64,000 nt of DNA from an uncultured Elusimicrobia bacterium (GCA_947306425.1 CAMZGO010000001.1:124001-188000), one strand, 5' to 3'. Positions 16,699 through 26,371 are shown, counted from the first letter of the stretch. Numbers and translations: made by a program. Notes: generated from the letters alone by a model not told the origin.

Positions 16699-17868
16699 TG
16701 TCGGCGGAATTTTGAGCCAAGTTGCCGCACTTTGGCCAAGGTCGGCATAAGTATCACGCCCACCGATAAATTCCGCCTTTATATTTTTTCCAAAAGCAAT
16801 TACGGGTACATTTTCGCGGGTATGGTCTGAACCTTTAAAAGTCGGGTCGCAACCGTGGTCTGCAGTAATAAAAACGACATCGTCATTTTGTAAAATTCCT
16901 GCAAGTTCAGGTAAACGGCTATCAAAATATTCAAGACCTTGCGCATAACCTTTTGTGTCGCGCCTATGGCCCCAAACCATATCAAAATCAACAAAATTTG
17001 TAAAAACAATGCTGCCGTCCGGCGCAGTTTTAACTTGCTCTAAAGTTGTATTAAAAAGTTCTTCAAGGCCGCTTGCTTTAACCGCTTTTGTTATGCCCTG
17101 ATTTGCAAAAATATCAGCAATTTTGCCGATAGAAATTACTTGCCGCCCATTATCTTTTGCGTTGTCAAGTAAAGTTTTATTTGGCGGTTTAACGGAATAA
17201 TCATGCCTGTTTTTTGTGCGCACAAAACCGCCTTTGCCGTCGTCTTCAAAGGGACGTGCAATAACGCGTGCGATATTATAAGGTTTTAAATGTTTGAAAG
17301 TAATTTCGCAAAGTTTATAAAGGCGGTCAAGGCCAAAATGTTTTTCATGTGCGGCAATTTGAAAAACGCTGTCTGCCGAAGTATAACAAATAGGTTTCCC
17401 TGTTTTTATATGCTCCGCGCCAAGTTCATTTATTATGACAGTCCCCGATGCCGCTTTATTGCCCAAAATGCCGGGGAGATTTGCCTCTTTACAAATTGCA
17501 TCAATTAAATCTTTTGGAAAAGACGGATAATTTGGAGGAAAGTAACCCCAATCAAATAAGACGGGTACACCTGCCATTTCCCAATGGCCTGAAGAAGTAT
17601 CTTTGCCTTTACTGACTTCACGCATAAAACCATATTTTGACGGTAAATTTATTTTTGCCTCAGTCATTTTGCCGGCAGGGATTTCCTCACCGCAACTTGC
17701 TTGCCCTGCTTTAAGCAGACCAAGTGCGGCCATATTCGGCACATTTAAACCGCCGTTTTTTTGTACGATATGCAAGAGTGTATTTGCACCCTCGTCGCCG
17801 AACGCGGCAGCGTCTTTAGCACCGCCTACGCCGAAACTATCTAACATTAAGATTACTACTCTACCCAT
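16675..17868 (-). CDS. deoB: Phosphopentomutase
   Basis: DeoB interconverts (deoxy)ribose-1-phosphate and (deoxy)ribose-5-phosphate in nucleoside salvage; it belongs to the alkaline phosphatase superfamily with two metal ions. The 397-aa sequence starts MGRVVILMLDSFGVGGAKDA (metal-binding Asp and the Ser/Thr region), contains GKDTSSGHWEMAG, and ends with ITADHGCDPTFKGSDHTREN, which supplies the Asp/His ligands. ATG 17868 is preceded by AAGGGGG; an in-frame TTG six bases upstream is unlikely. Its 3' end overlaps the right-hand 28-bp repeat. Confidence 0.95.
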   Translation of the reverse strand: MGRVVILMLDSFGVGGAKDAAAFGDEGANTLLHIVQKNGGLNVPNMAALGLLKAGQASCGEEIPAGKMTEAKINLPSKYGFMREVSKGKDTSSGHWEMAGVPVLFDWGYFPPNYPSFPKDLIDAICKEANLPGILGNKAASGTVIINELGAEHIKTGKPICYTSADSVFQIAAHEKHFGLDRLYKLCEITFKHLKPYNIARVIARPFEDDGKGGFVRTKNRHDYSVKPPNKTLLDNAKDNGRQVISIGKIADIFANQGITKAVKASGLEELFNTTLEQVKTAPDGSIVFTNFVDFDMVWGHRRDTKGYAQGLEYFDSRLPELAGILQNDDVVFITADHGCDPTFKGSDHTRENVPVIAFGKNIKAEFIGGRDTYADLGQSAATWLKIPPTLTGKSFL

Positions 17869-17922
17869 AAACAACCCCCTTATTTACATCATTACAAATT
17901 ATATTATCGTGTGCGCTCAAAC

Positions 17923-18042
17923 GCTTGCATATTTAAGTGCTTTTTAATTTTTCTTTTTCTAGAGTACCGCAAACTCGCTACGCTCGTTTTACTTCTTGGT
18001 ACACGTCGTCAAAGATAAAATTAAAAATCATCTTAAATCTGC
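17923..18042. repeat. Mosaic intergenic repeat, copy 1
   Basis: About 120 bp between deoB and atpC match 58148-58266 in inverted orientation at roughly 90 percent identity. The shared part includes TACCAAGAAGTAAAACGA and GAGTTTGCGGTACTCTAG (given on the strand of the other copy) and ends with AAATATGCAAGC. It is non-coding. Short parts of the same modules recur near 25560-25690, 35800-35930 and 57917-57944. Confidence 0.75.
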
Positions 18043-18096
18043 TGCGCGGCGCAAAAACATTATCACACGCTATAACTTAAAAACCCAAAATACTCA

Positions 18097-18519
18097 TCAC
18101 TTCTTTTTAAGTTTTCCGCTTTTTAATTTTTTAACTTTCAAAAGTAATAAAGCCTCTTTGATTTCTTGGTCCGCCTGCTCTAAATCAATAGTTTTATCGC
18201 TTTGCATACGCGCGGATTTTGCTTTTTCAAGTTGCTGGCGGGCAGTTTCCTCGTCAATTTCATCTTGCAAAACTGCGCCTTCGGCAAAAACGCTGACATT
18301 ATTATGTGTAATTTCAGCAATACCGCCAAGAACCGCAAAAGTTTCAGTTTCTTCCCCGATTTTATAGCGCAAAACGCCGTATTTTAAAGTCGCAATATAT
18401 TCCGTATGCCCTGGTAAAATACCAAGCTCACCTTTGCTGGCAGGAAGGACAACAAAATCAACTTCCTTATCTAACACAGGCTTTTGCGGTGTAATAATTT
18501 GCAAACGGATTTTTGACAT
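18097..18519 (-). CDS. atpC: ATP synthase epsilon subunit
   Basis: The F1 epsilon subunit couples rotor to catalytic head and can inhibit ATP hydrolysis. The 140-aa sequence has the N-terminal beta sandwich (LQIITPQKPVLDKEVDFVVLP, GELGILPGHTEYIATLKYG) and a C-terminal helical part rich in Lys and Glu. It directly abuts the atpD stop (18520) and is the last gene of the operon. Confidence 0.95.
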   Translation of the reverse strand: MSKIRLQIITPQKPVLDKEVDFVVLPASKGELGILPGHTEYIATLKYGVLRYKIGEETETFAVLGGIAEITHNNVSVFAEGAVLQDEIDEETARQQLEKAKSARMQSDKTIDLEQADQEIKEALLLLKVKKLKSGKLKKK

Positions 18520-19947
<1,428 letters not shown>

Positions 19948-20847
19948 CTAATTATTTAAAGCATTAGCACCGCCGACTATTTCATTTATTTCATTAGTTA
20001 TACCTTCTTGGCGCACTTTGTTTAATTTGACACTTAAATTATCTGCAATTTCTTGAGCATTGTTTGCGGCAGACTCCATCGCATTCATACGTGCCGCGAG
20101 TTCCGCTGCCTGCGACTCCAAAAGAAACCTGTAGATATTTGCCCCGATATAGCGCGGAAGTAAAGTAATAAGAACTTCCATAATACCGGGTTCAAAAATA
20201 AAATTTTGCAAATCATCTTCGCCTTCAATCTCCTCAAAATTAAAAGGCAGAAAAGTTTTATTTACAAGTTCTTGTGAAGCGACAGATTTAAAATTATTAT
20301 AAATCAAATCTACTTTTGAAAGGTTTTCTTGTACTGTACATTGTTCCAATTTTTCCTTTATAAGCGAAGCATGTACATAAGAAATATGAGGGAAAACATT
20401 TATAAGTTCACATACAATATGCAGGTTCGGCATTTTTATGCGGCGCACAAAATCTGCCCCTTTTTTGCCGACAATAAAAATATATTTTTCTTTATCTTTG
20501 TTTTCCCTAATCCATTTAAGTGTTTCACGCAAAGTAACGGCATTGAAAGCACCGCAAAGACCTTTATCACCGGTAATTAAAATTAAACCGACTTTGTTTT
20601 TATCACCCGAACTGTCATCAAAATATCTGTAATATTTACTCAGTCTGAAAGGATTTTTTTCGTCTTGAATATCTTTACGCAAATTATCAATTAAGGAAGC
20701 CATTTTCTGTGCAAAGGGCCTGCCGTTAAGCATAGTTTGCTGGGCAGACCTTATGCGCGCAGATGAGACCATCTTCATCGTAAGCATCATTTGCTTAGTA
20801 GAATTTATGGCCTTAATTTGTTGTTTGATATCGCGTAAACTTTCCAT
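19948..20847 (-). CDS. atpG: ATP synthase gamma subunit
   Basis: The central rotor shaft of F1. The 299 aa begin with the helix MESLRDIKQQIKAINSTKQM and end with the coiled-coil ARMNAMESAANNAQEIADNL and NKVRQEGITNEINEIVGGA, the conserved terminal signature. It begins directly after the stop of the epimerase gene (20848), which separates it from atpA, an unusual order. Confidence 0.96.
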   Translation of the reverse strand: MESLRDIKQQIKAINSTKQMMLTMKMVSSARIRSAQQTMLNGRPFAQKMASLIDNLRKDIQDEKNPFRLSKYYRYFDDSSGDKNKVGLILITGDKGLCGAFNAVTLRETLKWIRENKDKEKYIFIVGKKGADFVRRIKMPNLHIVCELINVFPHISYVHASLIKEKLEQCTVQENLSKVDLIYNNFKSVASQELVNKTFLPFNFEEIEGEDDLQNFIFEPGIMEVLITLLPRYIGANIYRFLLESQAAELAARMNAMESAANNAQEIADNLSVKLNKVRQEGITNEINEIVGGANALNN

Positions 20848-21780
20848 TTACTTTTTTTGCGCCTCTAAATATTTCACATAATCGGCTATACCTGTTTCCA
20901 AAGTATAATCAGGGGTATAACCGAGTTTTTCAGTAGTCAAAGAAATATCTGCCTGGGTTTTAAGTTGATAAAAAGCACTGTAAGGATTATCAATATATTC
21001 GGGTGCTAAATTTAAATTAAGTTCCTTATTTAGGCAGGCAACCATATCATTAAAGTTACGTGCTATTCCTGTTCCTGCATTATAAACACCGCTTTCTTTG
21101 CCGTTATTCAATGCACACATATTTGCTTTAACGATATCTTTAATATACACAAAGTCGCGTTCTTGTTCCCCCATCTTAAAAATACGCGGACGGTGCCCCA
21201 TTTTCATTTGATTATAAAGATGGAAAACCATACTTGCCGTTACACCTGATTTATATGTTTCCCCCGGCCCGTAAACATTAAAGTAGCGAAGGCCGATAAT
21301 TTTCATATCATGGTTTTCTTCGGCAAAATTGCGGGCGACATTATCCATAATCGCTTTTGAAAAACCATAAACATTTTCCGGTGTCGGCATTTGTGTAACC
21401 TTCATCGGGCAAGGGCTGTTACCGTAAGTTGCGGCAGAAGATGCATAAATAACTTTTTTAATTTCATGCTCGGCAGCATAATACAAAATATTTTTAAATG
21501 CCTCAACATTGATTTCCATCATCTTTTTTTGGTCGTGAACATTTGTATCTGTTATAGCAGCTTCATGGAAAATGGCATCATAATAATCGTCAATAGGCAA
21601 TTCTTCAAAAATATTGGCTGCTACTACATCACCTTTGAAACCAATTAAGTTTTTAAAACTTGAAGTAGAAAAATCGTCAATAATAGTAACTTCATGCCCT
21701 TGATTTTGAAGTTCAAAGGCGATATTGCTTCCTACAAAACCGGCACCGCCGGTTACTAAAAATTTCTTTTTATTTTGCAT
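20848..21780 (-). CDS. hldD: ADP-glyceromanno-heptose 6-epimerase (HldD/RfaD-like) inside the atp operon
   Basis: An extended short-chain dehydrogenase/epimerase of 310 aa. It shows the NAD(P)-binding [10 protein letters not shown] (about residues 10-19), the catalytic YGFSK (Yx3K), and the HldD-type segments FNVYGPGE and [14 protein letters not shown] plus the late QLKTQADIS. HldD makes the L,D-heptose donor for the lipopolysaccharide inner core. The gene overlaps atpA by 11 nt and abuts atpG, so it is co-transcribed and probably translationally coupled with ATP synthase genes. A related UDP-sugar epimerase is the main alternative. Confidence 0.78.
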   Translation of the reverse strand: MQNKKKFLVTGGAGFVGSNIAFELQNQGHEVTIIDDFSTSSFKNLIGFKGDVVAANIFEELPIDDYYDAIFHEAAITDTNVHDQKKMMEINVEAFKNILYYAAEHEIKKVIYASSAATYGNSPCPMKVTQMPTPENVYGFSKAIMDNVARNFAEENHDMKIIGLRYFNVYGPGETYKSGVTASMVFHLYNQMKMGHRPRIFKMGEQERDFVYIKDIVKANMCALNNGKESGVYNAGTGIARNFNDMVACLNKELNLNLAPEYIDNPYSAFYQLKTQADISLTTEKLGYTPDYTLETGIADYVKYLEAQKK

Positions 21781-23299
21781 TGTTACTCTCCTTAAAAATA
21801 GGTTTAAAGGCTTCTATTGCCTTCTTTAATTTTTCTTCCGTACCTTCTTCAATAAGGCCGGCTTTTGTGATTTCGTCAATAATGTCCTTATTATTCGCTT
21901 TAATATAAGCCAAAAGTTTATTTTGGAAAGGTAAAACATCAGCAACTTCAATACCATCCATATAACCCTTTGTTCCTGCATATAAAGAAATTACTTGTTC
22001 CCATACTTGCATCGGGCTGTACTGCGGTTGTTTTAAAAGTTCGCGTAAACGTTGACCGCGCGAAAGTTGTGCCTGTGATTCTTTATCAAGTTCAGAACCA
22101 AACTGTGCAAAACTTTCAAGTTCCTGATATTGCGCAAGGTCAATCCTTAAAGTGCCTGCTACTTTGCGCATTGATTTTTTCTGAGCACTACCGCCCACAC
22201 GTGAAACTGATAAACCGACATCTACCGCCGGTTTTATACCGGAGCGGAAAAGGCGCGTATCCAAATAAATTTGACCATCCGTAATTGAAATAACATTTGT
22301 AGGAATATAAGCGGAAATATCATTAGCCTGTGTTTCAATAATCGGGAGTGCGGTTAAAGAACCGCCGCCGTTTTCTTTGCTTAATTTACAAGCACGTTCA
22401 AGCAGACGGGAGTGTAGATAAAAAACATCACCGGGGTATGCTTCACGGCCTGGAGGACGTCTTAAAAGTAAGGACATTTGCCTGTATGCTTGTGCATGTT
22501 TTGAAAGGTCATCATAAATAATCAAAACATCTTTACCTTTCCACATAAAATATTCACCCATCGCGCAGCCTGCATAAGGGGCAGCGTAAAGTAAAGAAGC
22601 AGGATCAGAAGCGCTTGCGGAAACAACTATTGTATATTCCATAGCACCTGCATCTTCCAAGGTTTTGACTACTTGTGCTATAGTGCTTTGCTTTTGCCCG
22701 ATAGCAACATATATACAAATTACGCCGCTCTTTTCTTGTTTTTGGTTGATAATAGTATCTATGGCAATTGCGGTTTTACCGGTTTGCCTGTCGCCTATAA
22801 TAAGTTCGCGCTGACCGCGGCCGATTGGCACCATGGCATCAATAGCTTTAAGCCCTGTTTGTAAAGGTTCTTTAACGGGTTGCCTCTCAACAACACCGGG
22901 GGCAATAACTTCCATGGGGCGTGTTTCCGTTGTTTTGATTGCACCGCGGCCGTCAAGAGGTTGGCCTAAAGGATTTACAACACGTCCAAGTAAGGCTTCC
23001 CCAACAGGTATAGAAATAACTTCGCCGGTTCTTGTAACGGTATCACCTTCCTTTACTTTTGTGTCATCTCCTAAAAGAACACAGCCGATATTATCATATT
23101 CAAGGTTCATTACCATGCCTTGCACACCACCGGGAAAAGCCAAAAGTTCGCCGGCTAAAGCATTGTTTAAGCCATAAATACGGGCAATGCCGTCGCCGAC
23201 ACTAATAACGGTGCCTTCCTCGCCAAGTTTTGCGGCAGGTACAAAATTTGTAATTTTTTCTTTTATTATAGAAGTTATTTCCTCTGGTCTGATCGCCAT
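21770..23299 (-). CDS. atpA: ATP synthase alpha subunit
   Basis: The non-catalytic nucleotide-binding F1 subunit. Its 509 aa include the P-loop GDRQTGKTA, the [18 protein letters not shown] region and the signature [17 protein letters not shown]. It follows atpH by 2 nt. Its last 11 nt overlap the start of the epimerase gene rather than leading to atpG. Confidence 0.97.
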   Translation of the reverse strand: MAIRPEEITSIIKEKITNFVPAAKLGEEGTVISVGDGIARIYGLNNALAGELLAFPGGVQGMVMNLEYDNIGCVLLGDDTKVKEGDTVTRTGEVISIPVGEALLGRVVNPLGQPLDGRGAIKTTETRPMEVIAPGVVERQPVKEPLQTGLKAIDAMVPIGRGQRELIIGDRQTGKTAIAIDTIINQKQEKSGVICIYVAIGQKQSTIAQVVKTLEDAGAMEYTIVVSASASDPASLLYAAPYAGCAMGEYFMWKGKDVLIIYDDLSKHAQAYRQMSLLLRRPPGREAYPGDVFYLHSRLLERACKLSKENGGGSLTALPIIETQANDISAYIPTNVISITDGQIYLDTRLFRSGIKPAVDVGLSVSRVGGSAQKKSMRKVAGTLRIDLAQYQELESFAQFGSELDKESQAQLSRGQRLRELLKQPQYSPMQVWEQVISLYAGTKGYMDGIEVADVLPFQNKLLAYIKANNKDIIDEITKAGLIEEGTEEKLKKAIEAFKPIFKESNNAK

Positions 23300-23301
23300 A
23301 A

Positions 23302-23826
23302 TTACTCCGTTAAAACATTTTCTAACTCACGCAAACGTGAGGAAGAAGAATCTTCAATATAAAAATCCCCTACTTTGATTTTTAGGCCAGAAATAAGGCC
23401 CTTATCTTCCTTAAAACCGAGGGTAAGTTTTGTTTTAAAATATTTTTCAAGCGCTGTTTGAATTTGCATTCTTGTAGTGTCATCTAAATTAACGGCACTT
23501 GTAATTTGCGCCCTTTTAATACCGCGTCTTTCATCAAGCAAAATATTTAATTGTTTAAAAATTTCTTCTGCCAAATTAAAACGCTTTTCTTTAATTAAAA
23601 CTACCAAAAAGGCCTTTGCAATATTGTCCGGCAAAGACATTTCCATTAAATTTTCTTTGACATTACTGTTTATTGTCGGGTTTGCTAAATAAGCGGAAAT
23701 ATCTTGAAGTTTTTTAAGAGCATCTTCAAAACTTGCCAAATTACGCGCAGCCTCCTCCGTATTTTTTGCTATACGGTCAAAAGCTTTAGCATAACGTTGG
23801 GCAAGAATTAAAGTACCTGTTTTCAT
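23302..23826 (-). CDS. atpH: ATP synthase delta subunit
   Basis: The peripheral-stalk cap of F1. The 174 aa show the usual weak conservation: [15 protein letters not shown] near the start and [33 protein letters not shown] at the end, typical of delta/OSCP. It overlaps atpF by 4 nt. Identification is supported by position. Confidence 0.93.
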   Translation of the reverse strand: MKTGTLILAQRYAKAFDRIAKNTEEAARNLASFEDALKKLQDISAYLANPTINSNVKENLMEMSLPDNIAKAFLVVLIKEKRFNLAEEIFKQLNILLDERRGIKRAQITSAVNLDDTTRMQIQTALEKYFKTKLTLGFKEDKGLISGLKIKVGDFYIEDSSSSRLRELENVLTE

Positions 23827-24314
23827 TTTTTAATCTCGTTTAAAAGTTCTTCCACCATTGCTTTATTTGTTTGTGTATTACTTTCTTTTGCCACAAGTTT
23901 TTTAGCGGCAAGCAAAGCGGTATCCACCAATTCTTTTTTAACTTCGGCAATGGCTTTTTGCGTTTCAAGGTTGATTTCCTCTTTAGCGCGGGCAACAATA
24001 TTTTGCGCTTGATTTTGTGCGTCTTGCAAAATCTGCTCACGTTCTTTTTGGGCTGCTTTTGTAGCTTCTTCAATACGTAAAGCCGCTGCTTTTGAGGAAT
24101 TTTCCAACTCGCGTTTTAAATTTTCCTCAATTTGTTTTGCTTCGTCTTTCGCATTTTGGGCAGATATAATATCATCTGCAATTTTCTTTTCCCTTGCTTC
24201 TATAGCAGTAATTATGGGTTTCCACGCAAATTTAGCAAGCAAAAAAGCAAGCAAAGTAAAATTGACAATGGTCCAAAAAATTAGCCCAAGGTCCGGTTTT
24301 AACAGTTCTTCCAT
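23823..24314 (-). CDS. atpF: ATP synthase b subunit
   Basis: The membrane-anchored peripheral stalk. The 163-aa protein has one N-terminal membrane helix (LIFWTIVNFTLLAFLLAKFAW), followed by a long charged, Ala-rich coiled coil. Only one b gene is present. It overlaps atpH by 4 nt and follows atpE by one base. Confidence 0.95.
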   Translation of the reverse strand: MEELLKPDLGLIFWTIVNFTLLAFLLAKFAWKPIITAIEAREKKIADDIISAQNAKDEAKQIEENLKRELENSSKAAALRIEEATKAAQKEREQILQDAQNQAQNIVARAKEEINLETQKAIAEVKKELVDTALLAAKKLVAKESNTQTNKAMVEELLNEIKK

Positions 24315-24315
24315 A

Positions 24316-24531
24316 TTATAAAATCATGAGTAAGCAGATAACTAAGGCAAAGAAGGTAGCACCTTCAACCAAAGCCGCTGCTATAATCATTGTGATTCTT
24401 GCCGTACCGGAAACTTCCGGCTGCCTTGCACTTGCATCCAAAGCGGCTGCGCCGATTTTACCTATACCTAAAGCAGCACCAATAACCGCAAGCGCCGCAC
24501 CAAGACCTGCACCGATATATTTAAGTTCCAT
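24316..24531 (-). CDS. atpE: ATP synthase c subunit (rotor ring)
   Basis: A 71-aa hairpin of two membrane helices joined by the polar loop RQPE. The ion-binding Glu is residue 56 in ALVEGATFF. The residue after it is Gly, not the Ser/Thr usual in Na+-binding c rings, so proton coupling is more likely, but this is inference. It lies between atpB (11 nt upstream) and atpF. Confidence 0.96.
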   Translation of the reverse strand: MELKYIGAGLGAALAVIGAALGIGKIGAAALDASARQPEVSGTARITMIIAAALVEGATFFALVICLLMIL

Positions 24532-24542
24532 ACTATTCTCCT

Positions 24543-25283
24543 TTAATGTGCTTCAAGCTGTAAAGAGGCAAAAATAACAGTAAGCAAAGTAAAAACATAA
24601 GCCTGAATTACAGCAACAAGCAATTCTAAAATACTAACAAAAAGCGTCATAAACATTACGGGGCCCGAAGTCGCAAAACCATAATTTACCCCTCGCGTAC
24701 CCATAATAAAAATAAATGAAATTAACCCGATTAATATTATATGGCCTGCCGTCATATTTGCAAATAAGCGGACTGCCAAAACAAAAATCCTTATAACTAA
24801 ACTTAAAACTTCTAAAGGGAACATCAAAGGTATAAGCCACCACGGCACGCCGCCCGGAATAAAAGTTTTTGTAAACCCCCAAAAACCATTGTTTTTAATG
24901 CTTTGTCCTACAATTATAAATAAACTGATTAAAGCAAGCCCTGCAGTAACGGAAATATTTGCCGTAACCGTCCTAGCCCAAGGCAGCATACCCAGATAAT
25001 TTGAAAATAAAATAAAGATAAATAAACTGCAAAAGAAAGGCACAAGTTTACGGCCTTTTTCGTGCAGATTCGGTAAAACCAGGTCATCACGTACAAACAT
25101 CACAAACATTTCTGCTATTGTTCTTAAACGGCCTGTTCGCTTGCGGGCAGCCAAAATAAAGACAAATAAAATGACAGCACTTACAAGCAACATCATCACA
25201 ACAAATTGGCTTATGGGGAATTGTATCCCCAAAAAGTTAAAACCATGGTTCAAAATATGATGTTGTAAAATTTCACTAATCAC
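24543..25283 (-). CDS. atpB: ATP synthase a subunit
   Basis: The Fo stator channel protein, 246 aa with about 5-6 membrane helices. The essential Arg helix is RIFVLAVRLFANMTAGHIIL, with the usual RLFANM context, and the C-terminal helix VAVIQAYVFTLLTVIF is standard. It overlaps the small upstream gene (25280) by 4 nt. Confidence 0.96.
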   Translation of the reverse strand: MISEILQHHILNHGFNFLGIQFPISQFVVMMLLVSAVILFVFILAARKRTGRLRTIAEMFVMFVRDDLVLPNLHEKGRKLVPFFCSLFIFILFSNYLGMLPWARTVTANISVTAGLALISLFIIVGQSIKNNGFWGFTKTFIPGGVPWWLIPLMFPLEVLSLVIRIFVLAVRLFANMTAGHIILIGLISFIFIMGTRGVNYGFATSGPVMFMTLFVSILELLVAVIQAYVFTLLTVIFASLQLEAH

Positions 25284-25507
25284 TTCTTTACCTCTTTCGG
25301 TGCTTCTAATTTTTTGCTTACCTTTAAGGCAGTATTTATCAATATATAAAGCCCTAAACTAAAACCGCAAAATGCACCTACTAAAGTGAAATAAGGCAAG
25401 GTATCCCATTTCTTATCTAAAAAATATCCGGCAAAAAAGCCAACACACATTATCAAGCAAAATTCAAGCCCGAGGCCCGTTATTATAAGGTGGTCTTCCT
25501 TCCTCAT
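25280..25507 (-). CDS. AtpI/AtpZ-type small membrane protein
   Basis: A 75-aa protein with two hydrophobic helices (LGLEFCLIMCVGFFAGYFL and YFTLVGAFCGFSLGLYILI), the layout of AtpI/AtpZ proteins that open atp operons and have been linked to c-ring assembly or Mg2+ uptake. There is no Shine-Dalgarno. The predicted promoter -10 is only about 7 nt before the ATG, so the message may be leaderless. Position gives most of the support. Confidence 0.8.
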   Translation of the reverse strand: MRKEDHLIITGLGLEFCLIMCVGFFAGYFLDKKWDTLPYFTLVGAFCGFSLGLYILINTALKVSKKLEAPKEVKK

Positions 25508-25513
25508 AGTTAC

Positions 25514-25542
25514 ATTGTAACAATTTTAGAGGAAAAATGTAA
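25514..25542 (-). promoter_or_regulatory. Candidate atp operon promoter
   Basis: On the minus strand TTACAT is followed after 17 nt by TACAAT (25519-25514). Transcription would begin at or next to the ATG of the first gene. The match is good but not perfect, and the region is AT-rich, so confidence is moderate. Confidence 0.45.
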
Positions 25543-25559
25543 TATATCTTATGTGTTCT

Positions 25560-25690
25560 TTTTTTACATTACACGCTAGTACGCGCAGAACGTGCTTGCA
25601 GCGCGAATACATACACATGCGCTATGGTTTTACACTCGTGGGGCATCGCAGAAAAAATTAAAATTTCCTCAAAAAACTTGCCGAGTGTGG
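25560..25690. repeat. Mosaic intergenic repeat, divergent copy
   Basis: The spacer between the atp operon and the TPR gene has a stretch rich in GCGC/CGCG that shares modules with 58065-58145 in inverted orientation: TTTTTGAGGAAATTT, then AATTTTT and CTGCGA, then AACCrTAGCGC and TTCGCGCTGC. It is non-coding and much richer in CpG than the surrounding DNA. Confidence 0.55.
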
Positions 25691-25714
25691 ACACTTGGTT
25701 TGGCTTTTTTTAAC

Positions 25715-26116
25715 TTATTTTCCGGTTAAGATTCTTTTGAGGTTTAAAATTGTTTCGTCTTTTGGGGATAGTTTTAATATTGCTTTGCAGTCTGATATGG
25801 CTTTTTCCATTTCCTTTATTCGCATATAAAAATATAATCTATCAATATAATTGTTGATATTGTTTTTATCTTTGTTTATTGCTTTAGTATAATAAAATTC
25901 TGCTTCCCTGTTGAAACCTATTTCTTCGCATATCGTTGCTATATTTTGGCAAGCATAATACCCCTCTAATGTCTTTTTAAAATCTTCAACCGCTTTTTCA
26001 TATTCCTTAATTTCACAATATAATTTTGCCCTTTCAATATGAAATTCTTTTATATCTGGGTATTTGTCTATCATTTCACTAAATTCTTTTATTCTTTCTT
26101 TGATACTATCTGCCAT
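25715..26116 (-). CDS. Small TPR-repeat protein A
   Basis: A 133-aa soluble, helical protein with tetratricopeptide-like repeats: KYPDIKEFHIERAKLYCEIK, the segment with EIGFNREAEFYYTKAI, and NYIDRLYFYMRIKEMEKAI. It has no signal peptide and no catalytic domain. A GAGGG Shine-Dalgarno lies 8 nt before the ATG. A clear paralog is at 49129-49560 (same IKEF, YPD, RAKLY, YxKAI and YFYMR landmarks). Both follow a structured RNA with its own terminator. TPRs bind proteins or RNA; the partner is unknown. Confidence 0.8.
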   Translation of the reverse strand: MADSIKERIKEFSEMIDKYPDIKEFHIERAKLYCEIKEYEKAVEDFKKTLEGYYACQNIATICEEIGFNREAEFYYTKAINKDKNNINNYIDRLYFYMRIKEMEKAISDCKAILKLSPKDETILNLKRILTGK

Positions 26117-26146
26117 AAATTTGCCCTCACCATTAAAAATTTTTCC

Positions 26147-26353
26147 AATAAAAAACGGCTGTTAATACTATGGATTGAAGGTCATAGTAAAACAGCCGCA
26201 TTTTGCCGTTCAAAAGAACGGCAAAATTGACACGACTGTTTTTTAGGCCTTCAATCCTTTTGCTTTTGCAAAAGACAATCCTGTAAAGGATTACCCAAAA
26301 AAACATTTAAATCTTTATAGGGTTTTTAACCCTACATTAAAATAAAACTCCTT
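26147..26353 (-). ncRNA. Structured RNA element A upstream of the TPR gene
   Basis: An RNA of about 207 nt can be read on the minus strand. In order it has AAGGAG at its 5' end; hairpin TAGGGTT/AACCCTA (26318-26334); helix UUUUUU-GG/CC-AAAAAA (26294-26303 with 26239-26247) enclosing hairpin AATCCT/AGGATT; helix ACAGUCG/CGGCUGU (26233-26239 with 26192-26198) enclosing a 12-bp hairpin (26200-26227); and a terminator stem CGGCUGUU/AACAGCCG plus a 7-bp inner stem, then UUUUUU. The terminator loop (26172-26181) is exactly complementary to 26248-26257. CGGCUGU can pair either upstream or with the terminator arm. A second copy with the same topology is at 49575-49797. Confidence 0.75.
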
Positions 26354-26358
26354 AACTT

Positions 26359-26364
26359 ATTATA
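26359..26364 (-). promoter_or_regulatory. Extended -10 promoter of RNA element A
   Basis: TGTTATAAT on the minus strand is a perfect extended -10 (TGnTATAAT), 8 nt beyond the guaC stop. No good -35 is seen, which extended -10 promoters can tolerate. The predicted start is at or next to the AAGGAG that opens the RNA. Confidence 0.6.
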
Positions 26365-26371
26365 ACAAAAC

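Noticed and set aside
24316-24531. Sodium-type ATP synthase c ring
   Set aside because: The residue after the ion-binding Glu is Gly, not Ser or Thr, so the Na+ motif is incomplete.
25715-25745. A CCGGTTAA stretch at the TPR gene end resembling the deoB/pilin direct repeat
   Set aside because: Only about 18 bases are alike with a gap, and both encode Leu-Thr-Gly near a C-terminus, so chance is sufficient.
26147-26353. Interpretation of the RNA/TPR module as a type III toxin-antitoxin system
   Set aside because: The layout is similar, but no tandem RNA repeats are present and the TPR protein shows no ToxN-like nuclease features; kept only as an analogy.
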